The notes beneath the pieces are model-generated. The model was not told where the DNA came from, did no database searches, and saw nothing but the letters and a program-made list of their open reading frames with translations. Source: Aporhodopirellula sallentina SM41 (lineage in GTDB: Bacteria; Planctomycetota; Planctomycetia; Pirellulales; Pirellulaceae). Taken from it: DNA of 57,848 bases. The stretch is from the NCBI RefSeq assembly GCF_000346505.1, contig NZ_ANOH01000334.1, forward strand, positions 1 to 57,848, written 5' to 3'. Of this stretch, positions 37,211 to 45,977 are shown in pieces; position 1 is the stretch's first letter; every line of letters starts with the position of its first letter. The position numbers and the translations under genes are program-made.

Positions 37211-37543
37211 ATGGCCATTAAACTTACCGAACGTGCTGCAGAAGAAGTCAAGCGATTCCGCAAAGAGCACAACTTTGACGACTCGATGTTGCTTCGGATT
37301 GGCGTTGCCGGCGGTGGCTGCAGCGGTTTCAACTACACGCTGAACTTTGACGATAACTTCGATGAGAAGTCCGACAGCAAGTACGAGCACCATGGCGTGG
37401 CCGTCGTCGTCGACAAGAAGAGCGCCCTGTACCTCGATGGCACCGAAGTCGATTGGTTCGACAGTCTCGAGAAACAAGGGTTCACGTTCAACAACCCCAA
37501 CGCGGTGAAGAGCTGCGGTTGCGGTAGCTCGTTCCAAGCGTAG
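37211..37543 (+). CDS. IscA/HesB-family iron-sulfur cluster carrier protein
   Basis: 110 aa. Carries the three family cysteines, one in GGGCSGFNY and two in the C-terminal SCGCGSSF, which bind an Fe-S cluster or iron. Opening [13 protein letters not shown] is standard for the A-type carrier family. GGGAG lies 11 bases before the ATG. Functions in Fe-S cluster assembly or transfer. No isc or suf genes adjacent; whether ErpA-, IscA- or SufA-like cannot be decided here. Confidence 0.9.
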   Translation: MAIKLTERAAEEVKRFRKEHNFDDSMLLRIGVAGGGCSGFNYTLNFDDNFDEKSDSKYEHHGVAVVVDKKSALYLDGTEVDWFDSLEKQGFTFNNPNAVKSCGCGSSFQA

Positions 37544-37617
37544 CCGCCGGTCGTTAAGACGACTCGTATCGCATCGGTGAAACGTCGATGCGAGAGGTTG
37601 ATGAGAAAAACATACAG

Positions 37618-37666
37618 ACCGACGCGAACGCAGGGATTCATTCCTGGCCGACGCGTCGGTTTTTTG
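37618..37666 (+). terminator. Rho-independent terminator after the IscA-like gene
   Basis: Stem ACCGACGCG (37618-37626) with CGCGTCGGT (37652-37660), a secondary stem AGG/CCT in the loop, directly followed by six T. Strong terminator pattern. Confidence 0.8.
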
Positions 37667-37864
37667 ATGCGCGCTCAGTCGCTGGGGACGCGATGTCTGG
37701 CAAGATCGGCGACATCGTTCTTTGAAGAGGCCTGGTGTTCGGGGTACGGCCAAATTTTCAGGTAGTGAAACTCGCCAATCGTTTTGGAGGGGCTCTTGAA
37801 TCGCCGAAAGTCTTGGCAACTTTCGCTACGGCGTTCACTCTTATTGGATAGCTGTAGCAATCCG

Positions 37865-39343
37865 CTAGAAGAGGAACCGTTCGAGGTGCATCATCCAAAC
37901 GAGGACCAACAGGACGAGCGTCACCAGTGAAACGGTCGTCCGCGTGGCCCATTTGTTGTTGGTCTGTTTGCCCGATCCATTTTGAGTGCGACTCGGGACC
38001 GACGTGTCGATCCGTAGGCCTCGTGCGTACAGCACAAACGATGTCCCGATCATGATCGTCAACACGTTGACACCGACGAGGATCAACGGGCCGAACACGG
38101 GCCATCCTTGATCGGTTGATTGAAATACACCAAACGCCGTTTGCAATCCCGCCGTTGCGATTGGCGGAACCAGGGCCGCCGCGATGGCTGCTCCGGCGAG
38201 TGCTGAGGAGAGGTGGCTGCGGGTTCGGGCGTACGACGCGGCCATCCCGCCGACCAACCCGACACAGAAATCCAGCGGCGACGGATTGCACCGGCTCCAC
38301 ATCTCCGGTGTAACAACTGGTTCTTGCACGATCCGGACGAGCAACCCGAAAAGAAAACTCGAAACAAACGCACCGAGGAACCCGATCCCGATCGTCAGCC
38401 AAGACATCCGGAACAACGGACGGTTTCCATGAGCGAGTGACAAGCCTGCTCCCATGATCGGCGTCATCAACGGCGCGATCAACATCGCGCCGATAATGAC
38501 CGCGGCGGAGTTCTGCAGCAGACCGAAGGCGGCTAACATCGCGGCCGCGGAAATCAACCCGAGAAACTCCAGGTTCGGCTGCGAGCCCTCGTGGAGCGTG
38601 TTGGCAAGTTCCAACCTCGCGTCACGATTCATCGGCTCGGCGACGTGGCTGGCCCAGTACCGGACACGCGATAACAGCGAACGGTCCCAACCTTCTTTGC
38701 TGCTGACCAACCCGATGGACGCGTTGGAAGATTCCGATAACAACGCACGAGCGAGGGCGTAGTGTTGTTCTTGTGATGGCGACGAGCCGAAGGGAATCCA
38801 GATCAAGTCTCCCTCGTCGCATCGTTGTCGTTCCAAACGTTTTGCTTTCTCGACGAGCGTTTGTGGATCTTCGCCCTCATTGTCTAACCAAACGTGGTCG
38901 AGTTGCAGCGAGCTGCGCGTTTGAAGCAGGCGACGCGAGATCAGGTTGGTTGTCTCGGTGAACGCGTCATCGATCGAGAAAATGTGTTGGTCGCTGTCCG
39001 GCGGCGTGGACTTCACACTGAGCCAAACCGCTTTCATGCCACAACGTTCGAACAGTGAGGCTTGGAAGCGATCGTCATCGACGTCGTCGATCATCACCAA
39101 CAATCGGCAGCGGTCGGCGGTGAGTTTGGCGACCACCGTGTCGATGTCGGCTTCGACCAATTCGACCGGGCCTCGGTGTCCCTGATCATCCAATTCCGCT
39201 TCGGTCATCCTTGCGAGTGCTCGGTGATCGGTCCCGAGCACCAACGCGCCGAGCGAGTATCCGGTGGACCTAGCAAAACGGATCAACCACGGAAGCCCTT
39301 CGGAGAGTTGCTTCTGAGATCCGACGAGAAGAGTGACGTTCAT
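37865..39343 (-). CDS. DUF389 membrane protein with N-terminal universal-stress-like domain
   Basis: 492 aa from ATG at 39343 (MNVTLLVGSQ); the frame is open to 39430, but those 29 codons are encoded by a palindromic repeat. The N-terminal about 250 residues are soluble, with a USP-like alternating alpha/beta pattern (SLGALVLGTDHRAL), and the C-terminal half is the DUF389 core with the glycine- and proline-rich membrane segment LIAPLMTPIMGAGL and about six hydrophobic helices. The family is predicted to be membrane proteins of unknown function. Sits downstream of the proline-rich gene on the same strand, separated by the repeat. Confidence 0.85.
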   Translation of the reverse strand: MNVTLLVGSQKQLSEGLPWLIRFARSTGYSLGALVLGTDHRALARMTEAELDDQGHRGPVELVEADIDTVVAKLTADRCRLLVMIDDVDDDRFQASLFERCGMKAVWLSVKSTPPDSDQHIFSIDDAFTETTNLISRRLLQTRSSLQLDHVWLDNEGEDPQTLVEKAKRLERQRCDEGDLIWIPFGSSPSQEQHYALARALLSESSNASIGLVSSKEGWDRSLLSRVRYWASHVAEPMNRDARLELANTLHEGSQPNLEFLGLISAAAMLAAFGLLQNSAAVIIGAMLIAPLMTPIMGAGLSLAHGNRPLFRMSWLTIGIGFLGAFVSSFLFGLLVRIVQEPVVTPEMWSRCNPSPLDFCVGLVGGMAASYARTRSHLSSALAGAAIAAALVPPIATAGLQTAFGVFQSTDQGWPVFGPLILVGVNVLTIMIGTSFVLYARGLRIDTSVPSRTQNGSGKQTNNKWATRTTVSLVTLVLLVLVWMMHLERFLF

Positions 39344-39366
39344 TCGCGAGTGCGGTGTTTGCGGCC

Positions 39367-39438
39367 AGTAGGTCATGCTCCGCATGACACTCGGTGCGCT
39401 TTTTTGTTGTGTGGCTGTCATGCAGAGCATGACCTACT
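39367..39438. repeat. REP-like double hairpin at a stop codon
   Basis: Two 23-bp arms (39367-39389 and 39416-39438) that are reverse complements with one mismatch; each arm is itself palindromic (TCATGC/GCATGA), so it can fold into a cruciform. The element starts at the last base of the neighbouring gene's stop codon (39437-39439). Confidence 0.9.
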
Positions 39439-40759
39439 AGCGTGGTTGTTTAACGAATCGCCAATCGGGGACTTCGGCGACGCGTGCTTGTGGTTGCGAG
39501 ATTGGTTGAAACGCGCGGTGCCGCGAGGTTGACTCGGATCGCTGGGCAGGAGCGTTCAGGTTCAGTTGTGTCTGTCGCAGCGATTCAGGTCGGATCGAAT
39601 CGAATCGATCGAGTTGTTCGCCGAGACCGGGTGGAATGTCTTCGATGTCAGGAGTCGACTCGCTAGGGGCCCGTTCGAGCGGCGTCGAATTTCCCCGGCG
39701 TCGTTGTTCGTCTTGCCGGAGTTCTTCCTCGCGTGGGAACGGGGGCAGGAGATCATCCATCGGCGTCGATTGCGTCTGGTCGCTCGGGCTGGTGAGGTCG
39801 GCATCGAGACGGCTCTCGAGATCGAGGTCGCTCTCGAGGTCGGTGGTGTTGCCAACGTCTTCTGCGGATCCCGGGGTGTTCACGTAGGGCTGTTGTTGCA
39901 TTTGTTGTTGGCGTCGATTCGCTTCGATCTGCGCCCGGAGCCGTTCGATCTTGGCTTCGTCGAGTTTGCGTCGTTCTTGCGAACCGACCGGTGGGCCGCC
40001 GAAGGTTTGCGACGGCTCAATGTCTTCAGGGCCGATGAGATACTTTTCGATCTTCTTTCGCTCACGCTGCTCGGCTTGATACTGTCGGAATTCTTCGAGT
40101 TCCTGGACGCTCATCGCAGGTGCCGCGGGGCTGCCGTCCGCGGTCGCGTTGACGGATGAATTGGTCCCGGACGGCGTGGTCGGCATCACGCTGTCGCCGG
40201 ATCCGGCACGTGGAAGGTATCGGTTGCGAGGAACGTACGAACGGTCCGAGGGATCTTCGTAGTTGTTCATCCCTGCGCCGAACTCAGGGTCGGTGATCGG
40301 GGTAACGGGCCCGCGGTTCGCGTGAGCCTCGCGGTGACTGACCTGAGCGGCGTATTGATCAAAGCGATGGTAAAACGTTTCCGGACCGCGCGGTGAGGTG
40401 ATCGGATCCACACCGGGCAACGGGCGTGGACGGCAGGTCGGGCAGCCCGCGATCCGTTCCGCGGGGGTACCCGTTCGTGCCGCATAGGAACGTGGCGGCA
40501 GATCGGCGAGGGGCCGAACACCGCTGCTGTGACACGCGTGGTAACCGTCACCCCAACCGCACCCGCAAAGCCGTCCGCTACGTTGGATCGTTTCCGGGAA
40601 TCCGGCCATGGCGATCGAGTTCACCGAATGGATGCTCAAGGGCGCGCAGGCCGCCGCGAGGGGGCCGATCAACGCTGCGGCGATGAACGCCCGGCGCGAG
40701 AACCCATCACGAGATAGCAAGGTGCGACGTTGGCGTTTGGTTTGGGGCAGCCTGGTCAT
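39437..40759 (-). CDS. Exported proline- and glutamate-rich protein of unknown function
   Basis: 440 aa from ATG at 40759 (frame open to 40855). N-terminal basic stretch and RRAFIAAALIGPLAAACA suggest a lipoprotein or signal anchor with an RR motif. Cys pairs (CGCGWGDGYHAC, CPTC) follow near 60-110, then a long hydrophilic region with charged coiled-coil segments (EEFRQYQAEQRERKKIEKYL) and Pro/Thr/Gln linkers. No family recognised. Such long low-complexity secreted proteins are common in planctomycetes. The stop overlaps the REP-like repeat at 39367-39438. Confidence 0.65.
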   Translation of the reverse strand: MTRLPQTKRQRRTLLSRDGFSRRAFIAAALIGPLAAACAPLSIHSVNSIAMAGFPETIQRSGRLCGCGWGDGYHACHSSGVRPLADLPPRSYAARTGTPAERIAGCPTCRPRPLPGVDPITSPRGPETFYHRFDQYAAQVSHREAHANRGPVTPITDPEFGAGMNNYEDPSDRSYVPRNRYLPRAGSGDSVMPTTPSGTNSSVNATADGSPAAPAMSVQELEEFRQYQAEQRERKKIEKYLIGPEDIEPSQTFGGPPVGSQERRKLDEAKIERLRAQIEANRRQQQMQQQPYVNTPGSAEDVGNTTDLESDLDLESRLDADLTSPSDQTQSTPMDDLLPPFPREEELRQDEQRRRGNSTPLERAPSESTPDIEDIPPGLGEQLDRFDSIRPESLRQTQLNLNAPAQRSESTSRHRAFQPISQPQARVAEVPDWRFVKQPR

Positions 40760-40961
40760 GAGCGGAATGTCGTCACGGGAGTTGCTGATGGGAACACGTG
40801 TCCGATTGCACGGTCGGCGCAGGAACGTTTGTTCCCACGAGTGCAACGGGCTCAACCGTTACGATCGGATGTTTGGTTGAAATCGTTGCCATCGAGCTTG
40901 CGTTTCTTCTTTGAGTTGTCGGTGCCTCGGCAGGGTCGGTTCGGTCAGGTAACTTGTAGGG

Positions 40962-42191
40962 ATGATTCACCAAACATTGATTCAAACAGCGGCGACTTCA
41001 TCCGATTCCGATTCCTCCTCGGAGGGCTACGCAACTTTGTTTGCGGGGCTGGCCGATCGGAACCCCAACCTATTCCGACGGATCGGTTTACCTCTCGGTG
41101 ATCCGGTGGCGTGGATCGAATTGCCGACCGGAAACAAAATTCGAATCGTCCGCGATCTGGAGATGGATCGCACGCGAGCGGCGGGCACTGACGAAGGCAG
41201 CGATCGTGTTGCGATCGAGTTGGGCAGTGTTTTTTGTCCGGCCGACTTTCCTCCCAACGAAGGCGAGTTGAGCGCCGACCGTGAAACCGCGACCGCGCAG
41301 GCGGTAACGTCGTGTCTGCTTAAGGAAGGCGTGAGCCGAGTTCGAGCCGATCGAACGTTGCCGTTGATTTACGCGTGGCACGTTGCGGCTGCCGGGATTC
41401 AAATCGACTATGACGATCAACTCGGTGTGATGGACCGACGAGTGAAGACCGCCGATGAGATTGCGTCGCTGCGTCAAGCTCAACACGTGACCGAACAGGT
41501 GATGCTGCAAATTTGCAAACGAATCGCCAGTGCGTCCGTTGACGACGATGGTCACTTGATCGACGAAGCCTATCTGTTGACGAGTGAACGGATCCGCGCG
41601 TTCGCCGCGAGGTTGTTTATGGATCGCGGGTTCACCATGTCACACGGTGCGATCGTGGCGTCTGCACCGTATTCGGCGGACTGTCACCACGCCGGAACGG
41701 GGCCACTGTCGACCGGCGTTCCGATCATTGTCGACCTTTATCCACGTGATGAGTCGACGCGTTACAACGGTGACTGCACGCGAACGGTCGTTCACGGCAC
41801 ACCCAACGAAGAAACCCTGCGGATGCATGCGGCGGTGGTCGCGTCCAAAGCGGCCGGTGAGGCGGAAATGTATCCCGGTCGGACTGCCGATGCGGTTCAT
41901 AAAGCGGTCATTCGCGAACTCGAGGCGGCCGGTTACAAACAGCACCGTGGCGAGCTGACGGACGAGGCGTCGATCCAGCACGGGACGGGACACGGGATCG
42001 GTTTGGAAGTTCACGAACCAATCTTGCTCGACGACGGTGGCGGTGAATTGTTTGCCAACGAGGTCTTCACAGTGGAGCCAGGACTTTATGGCCGTCTGAC
42101 CGGTGGTGTTCGGGTAGAGGACATGGTGGTCGTCACCGAAAACGGGCCGGAAATTCTCAACGAGCTACCGATGGGATTGGATTGGCTCTAG
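40962..42191 (+). CDS. pepP: M24-family metallopeptidase (Xaa-Pro aminopeptidase-like)
   Basis: 409 aa. N-terminal domain lacks catalytic residues; C-terminal pita-bread fold carries the five metal ligands in the expected order: IVDLYPRD (Asp), NGDCTRT (Asp), GTGHGIGLEVHE (His), FTVEPGLY (Glu) and GVRVEDMV (Glu). Cleaves N-terminal residues preceding proline from peptides, dinuclear metal dependent. Cytoplasmic, no signal peptide. It is followed immediately after its stop by a family A repeat. Confidence 0.9.
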   Translation: MIHQTLIQTAATSSDSDSSSEGYATLFAGLADRNPNLFRRIGLPLGDPVAWIELPTGNKIRIVRDLEMDRTRAAGTDEGSDRVAIELGSVFCPADFPPNEGELSADRETATAQAVTSCLLKEGVSRVRADRTLPLIYAWHVAAAGIQIDYDDQLGVMDRRVKTADEIASLRQAQHVTEQVMLQICKRIASASVDDDGHLIDEAYLLTSERIRAFAARLFMDRGFTMSHGAIVASAPYSADCHHAGTGPLSTGVPIIVDLYPRDESTRYNGDCTRTVVHGTPNEETLRMHAAVVASKAAGEAEMYPGRTADAVHKAVIRELEAAGYKQHRGELTDEASIQHGTGHGIGLEVHEPILLDDGGGELFANEVFTVEPGLYGRLTGGVRVEDMVVVTENGPEILNELPMGLDWL

Positions 42192-42322
42192 TATCCCGAC
42201 GCAGCCTGGTTTTCAGAGACGCCTGGTTTCCGGGGAGGCGGTAGTTGATCTTGTCAATGATCCTGCCGCATGAGGATCTTTGACAAGATCCACTACCTGA
42301 ACGAGAGCTGACAGAAACGACG
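42192..42322 (-). repeat. Palindromic element family A, copy 3
   Basis: Hairpin core 42241-42296 (56 bp, GTAGTTGATCTTGT/ACAAGATCCACTAC). On the minus strand it shows the same order as copy 1: CAGCTCTCGTTCA, hairpin, then CGCCTCCCCGGAAACC and CTGCGTCGGGATA. A short internal duplication (AAACCAGGC) makes it about 131 bp. It begins at the base after the M24 peptidase stop codon. Confidence 0.9.
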
Positions 42323-42500
42323 AGTACGGCGTGTTTTGTTGGCTTTCGGTTGCTGAGAGCTGGCCGGGAATACCAGGTTGTTCGCTGAAGTCTGGGCGAT
42401 TCCGGTCACGGTGTTCATGAAAGGCGGCAAAGCGAGCACAATCGCTTAAGTTGCATGGGCTTCCGGTTCGATACCTGATGTGAAGGAATCGACGGAAAAA

Positions 42501-42809
42501 ATGACCCAAACCGAACCATCCTCATTACCGAACGACGAGGCTGCGGCCACTGCAACGATGCAGCCGCAGTACCGGGAGCGTCTGCTTAAAATCAAGACGC
42601 CCGTCACGGTCACGTTGGCCGAGCGCAAAGAGACGCTCCGCAACATTCTTTCATTGGTACCGGGGTCCATGCTGACCTTCGATACGCATTGTGACCAGCC
42701 GCTCGAGCTGTCCGTGGGTGGTCATCCGATCGCGACCGGCGAAACCGTCAAAATTGGCGACAAGTTTGGTATCCGGATCCGCGAAATCGGCGTTCCGAAG
42801 GCAGACTGA
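42501..42809 (+). CDS. fliN: FliN/SpoA-domain protein (flagellar motor switch type)
   Basis: 102 aa from ATG at 42501 (109 from a GTG at 42480). The C-terminal about 75 residues match the SpoA surface: LLKIKTPVTVTLAERKETL, LSLVPGSMLTFDTH, LSVGGHPIATGETVKIGDKFGIRI. In flagellated bacteria FliN forms the C-ring of the switch; type III secretion homologues (SctQ) look similar. No flagellar genes are near, so it is an orphan in this window. Confidence 0.85.
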   Translation: MTQTEPSSLPNDEAAATATMQPQYRERLLKIKTPVTVTLAERKETLRNILSLVPGSMLTFDTHCDQPLELSVGGHPIATGETVKIGDKFGIRIREIGVPKAD

Positions 42810-42989
42810 AAATGCCAGGGGTGGGAAATCGGGAGGCTCCGCAGTGGCTTCTGACGCGTTCCTCGCCGTTCCCCTACTTGCTCAGACGAGCCGAAGACCG
42901 CATTCTGGGGCACGCCGCGTGCGAACCTTGCCGGGTTGCAACGCTCATAACCTATGCGCCTTTGAATCCATTGCTCCTGAATCCACCCC

Positions 42990-43979
42990 ATGAATCACGA
43001 CGTCTATGCCGTCGGCAACGCTCTTGTCGACATCCAAGCTCAAGTCAGCGACGATTTGCTCGCCAAGCTCGCCTTTGACAAGGGCATCATGACACTGGTG
43101 GATGATGAGCGGCAGGCTGGCGTGCTGGCTAATTTTGACGTGCCGACGTTGAACAGGTGTGCCGGCGGATCGGCTGCCAACACGATCGCCGCGGTGGCCG
43201 ACTTCGGGGGCAAGGCGTCTTTTGTCGGCAAAATCGGGAACGATGAAACCGGTCAGTTCTTCACGCAGGACCTGCGAAACCTGGGCGTGACGATTGACGT
43301 TGATCCGCTCGAAGGGAATCCGACCGGCACGTGCGCGATCTTGATCACCGACGATGCCGAGCGGACGATGCTGACGAATCTCGGTGCGTCGGTTCACCTA
43401 TCGGTGGACGATATTGACGAAGCCGCGATCGCAGCAGCGCAGTACATTTACATTGAAGGCTATCTCCTCACCGGCGACACCGCGAAAGCGGCAGCGTACC
43501 GGGCGATGGAACTCGCCAAGAAGAACAACGTCAAAGTCGCGTTCACGGCGTCGGATCCGTTTTTGGTGAACATGCTCCGCGATGAGATTTGGGACTTGAT
43601 TCGCGGCCCCGTCGATTTGTTCTTCTGCAACGAAGAGGAAGCGCAGAGTCTGACCGGGCTGACCGATCCGATCGCATGTGCGAGCAAGATTCACGAGACC
43701 GCCGAGAACGTCGCGATGACGCTCGGCGAGAAAGGATCGATCCTGATGCACGGCGGTGAGGCGATTCCGATCGAAGGCGTCAGCGTCGATGCGATCGATA
43801 CAACCGGAGCAGGTGACATGTACGCCGGTGGTGTTTTGTACGGTATTACAAATGGATTATCATGGAAGCAGGCCGGTCACCTCGGCTCGCACGCCGCCGC
43901 CCGCGTTGTCGCGCAACTCGGGGCCCGGTTGGCGACCCCGTTCACCAAGGATGAAGTCCAAGAGCTAACCAACGTGTGA
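42990..43979 (+). CDS. PfkB-family kinase (adenosine kinase-like)
   Basis: 329 aa sugar/nucleoside kinase of the ribokinase fold. N-terminal [13 protein letters not shown] and [16 protein letters not shown], and the anion-hole/catalytic-base motif [16 protein letters not shown] near residue 265. Shape and N-terminus are closest to adenosine kinase and sugar kinases of the PfkB group; the substrate is not decidable here. First gene of a tight plus-strand operon (3 bp to the response regulator). Confidence 0.85.
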   Translation: MNHDVYAVGNALVDIQAQVSDDLLAKLAFDKGIMTLVDDERQAGVLANFDVPTLNRCAGGSAANTIAAVADFGGKASFVGKIGNDETGQFFTQDLRNLGVTIDVDPLEGNPTGTCAILITDDAERTMLTNLGASVHLSVDDIDEAAIAAAQYIYIEGYLLTGDTAKAAAYRAMELAKKNNVKVAFTASDPFLVNMLRDEIWDLIRGPVDLFFCNEEEAQSLTGLTDPIACASKIHETAENVAMTLGEKGSILMHGGEAIPIEGVSVDAIDTTGAGDMYAGGVLYGITNGLSWKQAGHLGSHAAARVVAQLGARLATPFTKDEVQELTNV

Positions 43980-43982
43980 TCC

Positions 43983-44366
43983 ATGATTGCAAACGTTCTA
44001 ATCACCGACGACGATGCCGATTACCGCGAGACCCTTTGCGATGCTCTATCGCGTCGGGGGCTCAGTCTGCATCAGGCTCGCGACGGTGATGAGGCGTTGG
44101 AGGTCATCGAGCGAGAGCCGATCCACCTCGCACTGCTCGACGTGCACATGCCACGCGTCACGGGACTCGAGGTCATTCGTGTCTTGTCGGAGCGTTCGGC
44201 ACCGATGCCGTATATCTTGATGAGCGCGATGATGGACGAAGAAATCGAACGAGAAGCGGCGAGGATGCGAGCTTACAAAATTCTTCATAAACCGATCCGG
44301 CTGAAGGTTCTCCGGGACATCGTCTGCGGCGGACTGGCCGAGACGTATGGGTGGCGTCCCTCTTGA
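43983..44366 (+). CDS. Single-domain response regulator (CheY-like)
   Basis: 127 aa receiver domain only: acidic pocket DDD at 9-11, phosphoacceptor Asp in LALLDVHMP (near residue 55), and Lys in ILHKPIRL (near 102). No output domain, so it signals by protein contact. Located 3 bp after the kinase and overlapping the trkH start by 16 bp, which suggests co-expression and perhaps control of potassium uptake. The cognate histidine kinase is not nearby. Confidence 0.85.
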   Translation: MIANVLITDDDADYRETLCDALSRRGLSLHQARDGDEALEVIEREPIHLALLDVHMPRVTGLEVIRVLSERSAPMPYILMSAMMDEEIEREAARMRAYKILHKPIRLKVLRDIVCGGLAETYGWRPS

Positions 44367-45976
44367 ATTATCCATTGCTGCTCCGATTCCTCGGAACCAT
44401 CTGTTTGCTGATCGGCGGATCGATGGGCTTTAGCCTGCCGTTCGCGTTCCCTCAGTTTGCAGAGCGGACGCATCTGCCTCCGGCGGCCGAGTTTGAACAG
44501 GCCGGTGCGTACGGATTGCTGGCCAGCATGATGGTTTGCTTTGTCGTCGGGCTGCTGTTCCGCTTCTTCGGCCGGTCCTACCGCCATGGCGGTCAACTGT
44601 TTCGAAAAGAAGCGATGGCGATCGTGGGGTTGTCGTGGGTCAGTGCCACCGTGCTCGGTGCGTTGCCGTATTACTTCAGCGGAACGCAAACGACGGCGGA
44701 GAACCCGATCACGTTTATCGAAGCGATGTTCGAGTCGCAGTCCGGCTTCAGCACGACGGGAGCGACCGTGCTGACGGATTTGGAATCGCCCGGCATGGTG
44801 CCTCACTGCATTCTGTTTTGGCGGTCCTGGACGCACTTCCTAGGCGGGTTGGGGATTGTGGTTCTGTTTGTCGCGATCCTCGGTCAAGGCTCGGCCGGGA
44901 AAGCTATGATGCGGGCGGAGATGCCGGGGCCAACCAAAGACGGCAGCATGCCGCGGATGCAGCACACCGCACTGGTTTTCGCGGCGATCTATTTGGGGCT
45001 GAACGTTCTCTTAACGTTCGTGTACTTCTTCGAAGGTATGAGCATGTTTGACGCCATGTGTCACGCCTTTGGCACGATGGCGACAGGAGGATTCAGCACG
45101 TACAACCGATCTCTCGGTGGATTTGACAGTCCATTGATCGAATCGACCACGATCTTCTTCATGGTCCTCGCCGGGACGAACTTCACGCTTCTGTATCTGA
45201 CAATGATCAGTGGGCCGCGGCGGTTGATCCGGGATGTCGAGTTTCGAGCTTACCTGGTCATCATCGGGCTGGTGACCGCAGGAGTCGTCTTCTTTGGGAT
45301 GAAGGCCGGGGATGTCGGGTTCGAGTCCCTTGCCACGGCCAGTCGCAACGGATTGTTCCAAGTCGTTTCGGTGATGACGACGACGGGCTACGGCACCGCT
45401 GATTTTGACCGATGGAACAACTTCGGTCGTGGTATTTTGTTGCTGTTGATGTTCGTCGGCGGTTGTGCGGGCAGCACGGGTGGCGGTCTGAAAGTGATCC
45501 GGCACGTTTTGTTCTACAAAATCCTGCATCTGGAAATTGAGCGCGCCCACCGCCCGCGCGTAATCCGGCCTCTAAGGATTAGCGGCCAGGCGGTGGATGA
45601 TCCGCTGCTGGCACATAATATTTTGCTGTACTTTTGTTTGATTCTGGCCATCTTCGTTTTCTCATGGCTCGCGTTGATCACTTTCGAACCGAACTCCACC
45701 TGGGGTGTGGTCGAAAGCGACGTGGCTCAACAGAGCGAAGTCGGAAAAGAGTTGCTCAAAGGCACGCTCGACGACAAACTGCTAGATAGTGCCAGCGCCG
45801 TTGCGGCGACGCTAAACAATATCGGTCCAGGGCTCGGGGTGGTCGGAGCGACACGCAACTATGCCGAGTTCAGCCAAGGTGCGAAGCTGCTATTCGTTTG
45901 GTTGATGATGCTCGGACGCGTTGAAATCTTCAGCGTGTTGTTGCTGTTCGTGCCGTCGTTCTGGCGAAGGGTGTGA
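44351..45976 (+). CDS. trkH: TrkH/KtrB-family potassium uptake transmembrane subunit
   Basis: 541 aa from GTG at 44351, overlapping the response regulator. About ten membrane helices in four MPM repeats; the four selectivity-filter loops are recognisable as SGFSTTGATV, GTMATGGFST, MTTTGYGTADF and NIGPGLGVV, each with the conserved Gly. Forms the K+ path in the inner membrane, normally gated by TrkA/KtrA, which is not in the window. The C-terminus is followed by nfeD after one base. Confidence 0.93.
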   Translation: MASLLNYPLLLRFLGTICLLIGGSMGFSLPFAFPQFAERTHLPPAAEFEQAGAYGLLASMMVCFVVGLLFRFFGRSYRHGGQLFRKEAMAIVGLSWVSATVLGALPYYFSGTQTTAENPITFIEAMFESQSGFSTTGATVLTDLESPGMVPHCILFWRSWTHFLGGLGIVVLFVAILGQGSAGKAMMRAEMPGPTKDGSMPRMQHTALVFAAIYLGLNVLLTFVYFFEGMSMFDAMCHAFGTMATGGFSTYNRSLGGFDSPLIESTTIFFMVLAGTNFTLLYLTMISGPRRLIRDVEFRAYLVIIGLVTAGVVFFGMKAGDVGFESLATASRNGLFQVVSVMTTTGYGTADFDRWNNFGRGILLLLMFVGGCAGSTGGGLKVIRHVLFYKILHLEIERAHRPRVIRPLRISGQAVDDPLLAHNILLYFCLILAIFVFSWLALITFEPNSTWGVVESDVAQQSEVGKELLKGTLDDKLLDSASAVAATLNNIGPGLGVVGATRNYAEFSQGAKLLFVWLMMLGRVEIFSVLLLFVPSFWRRV

Positions 45977-45977
45977 C

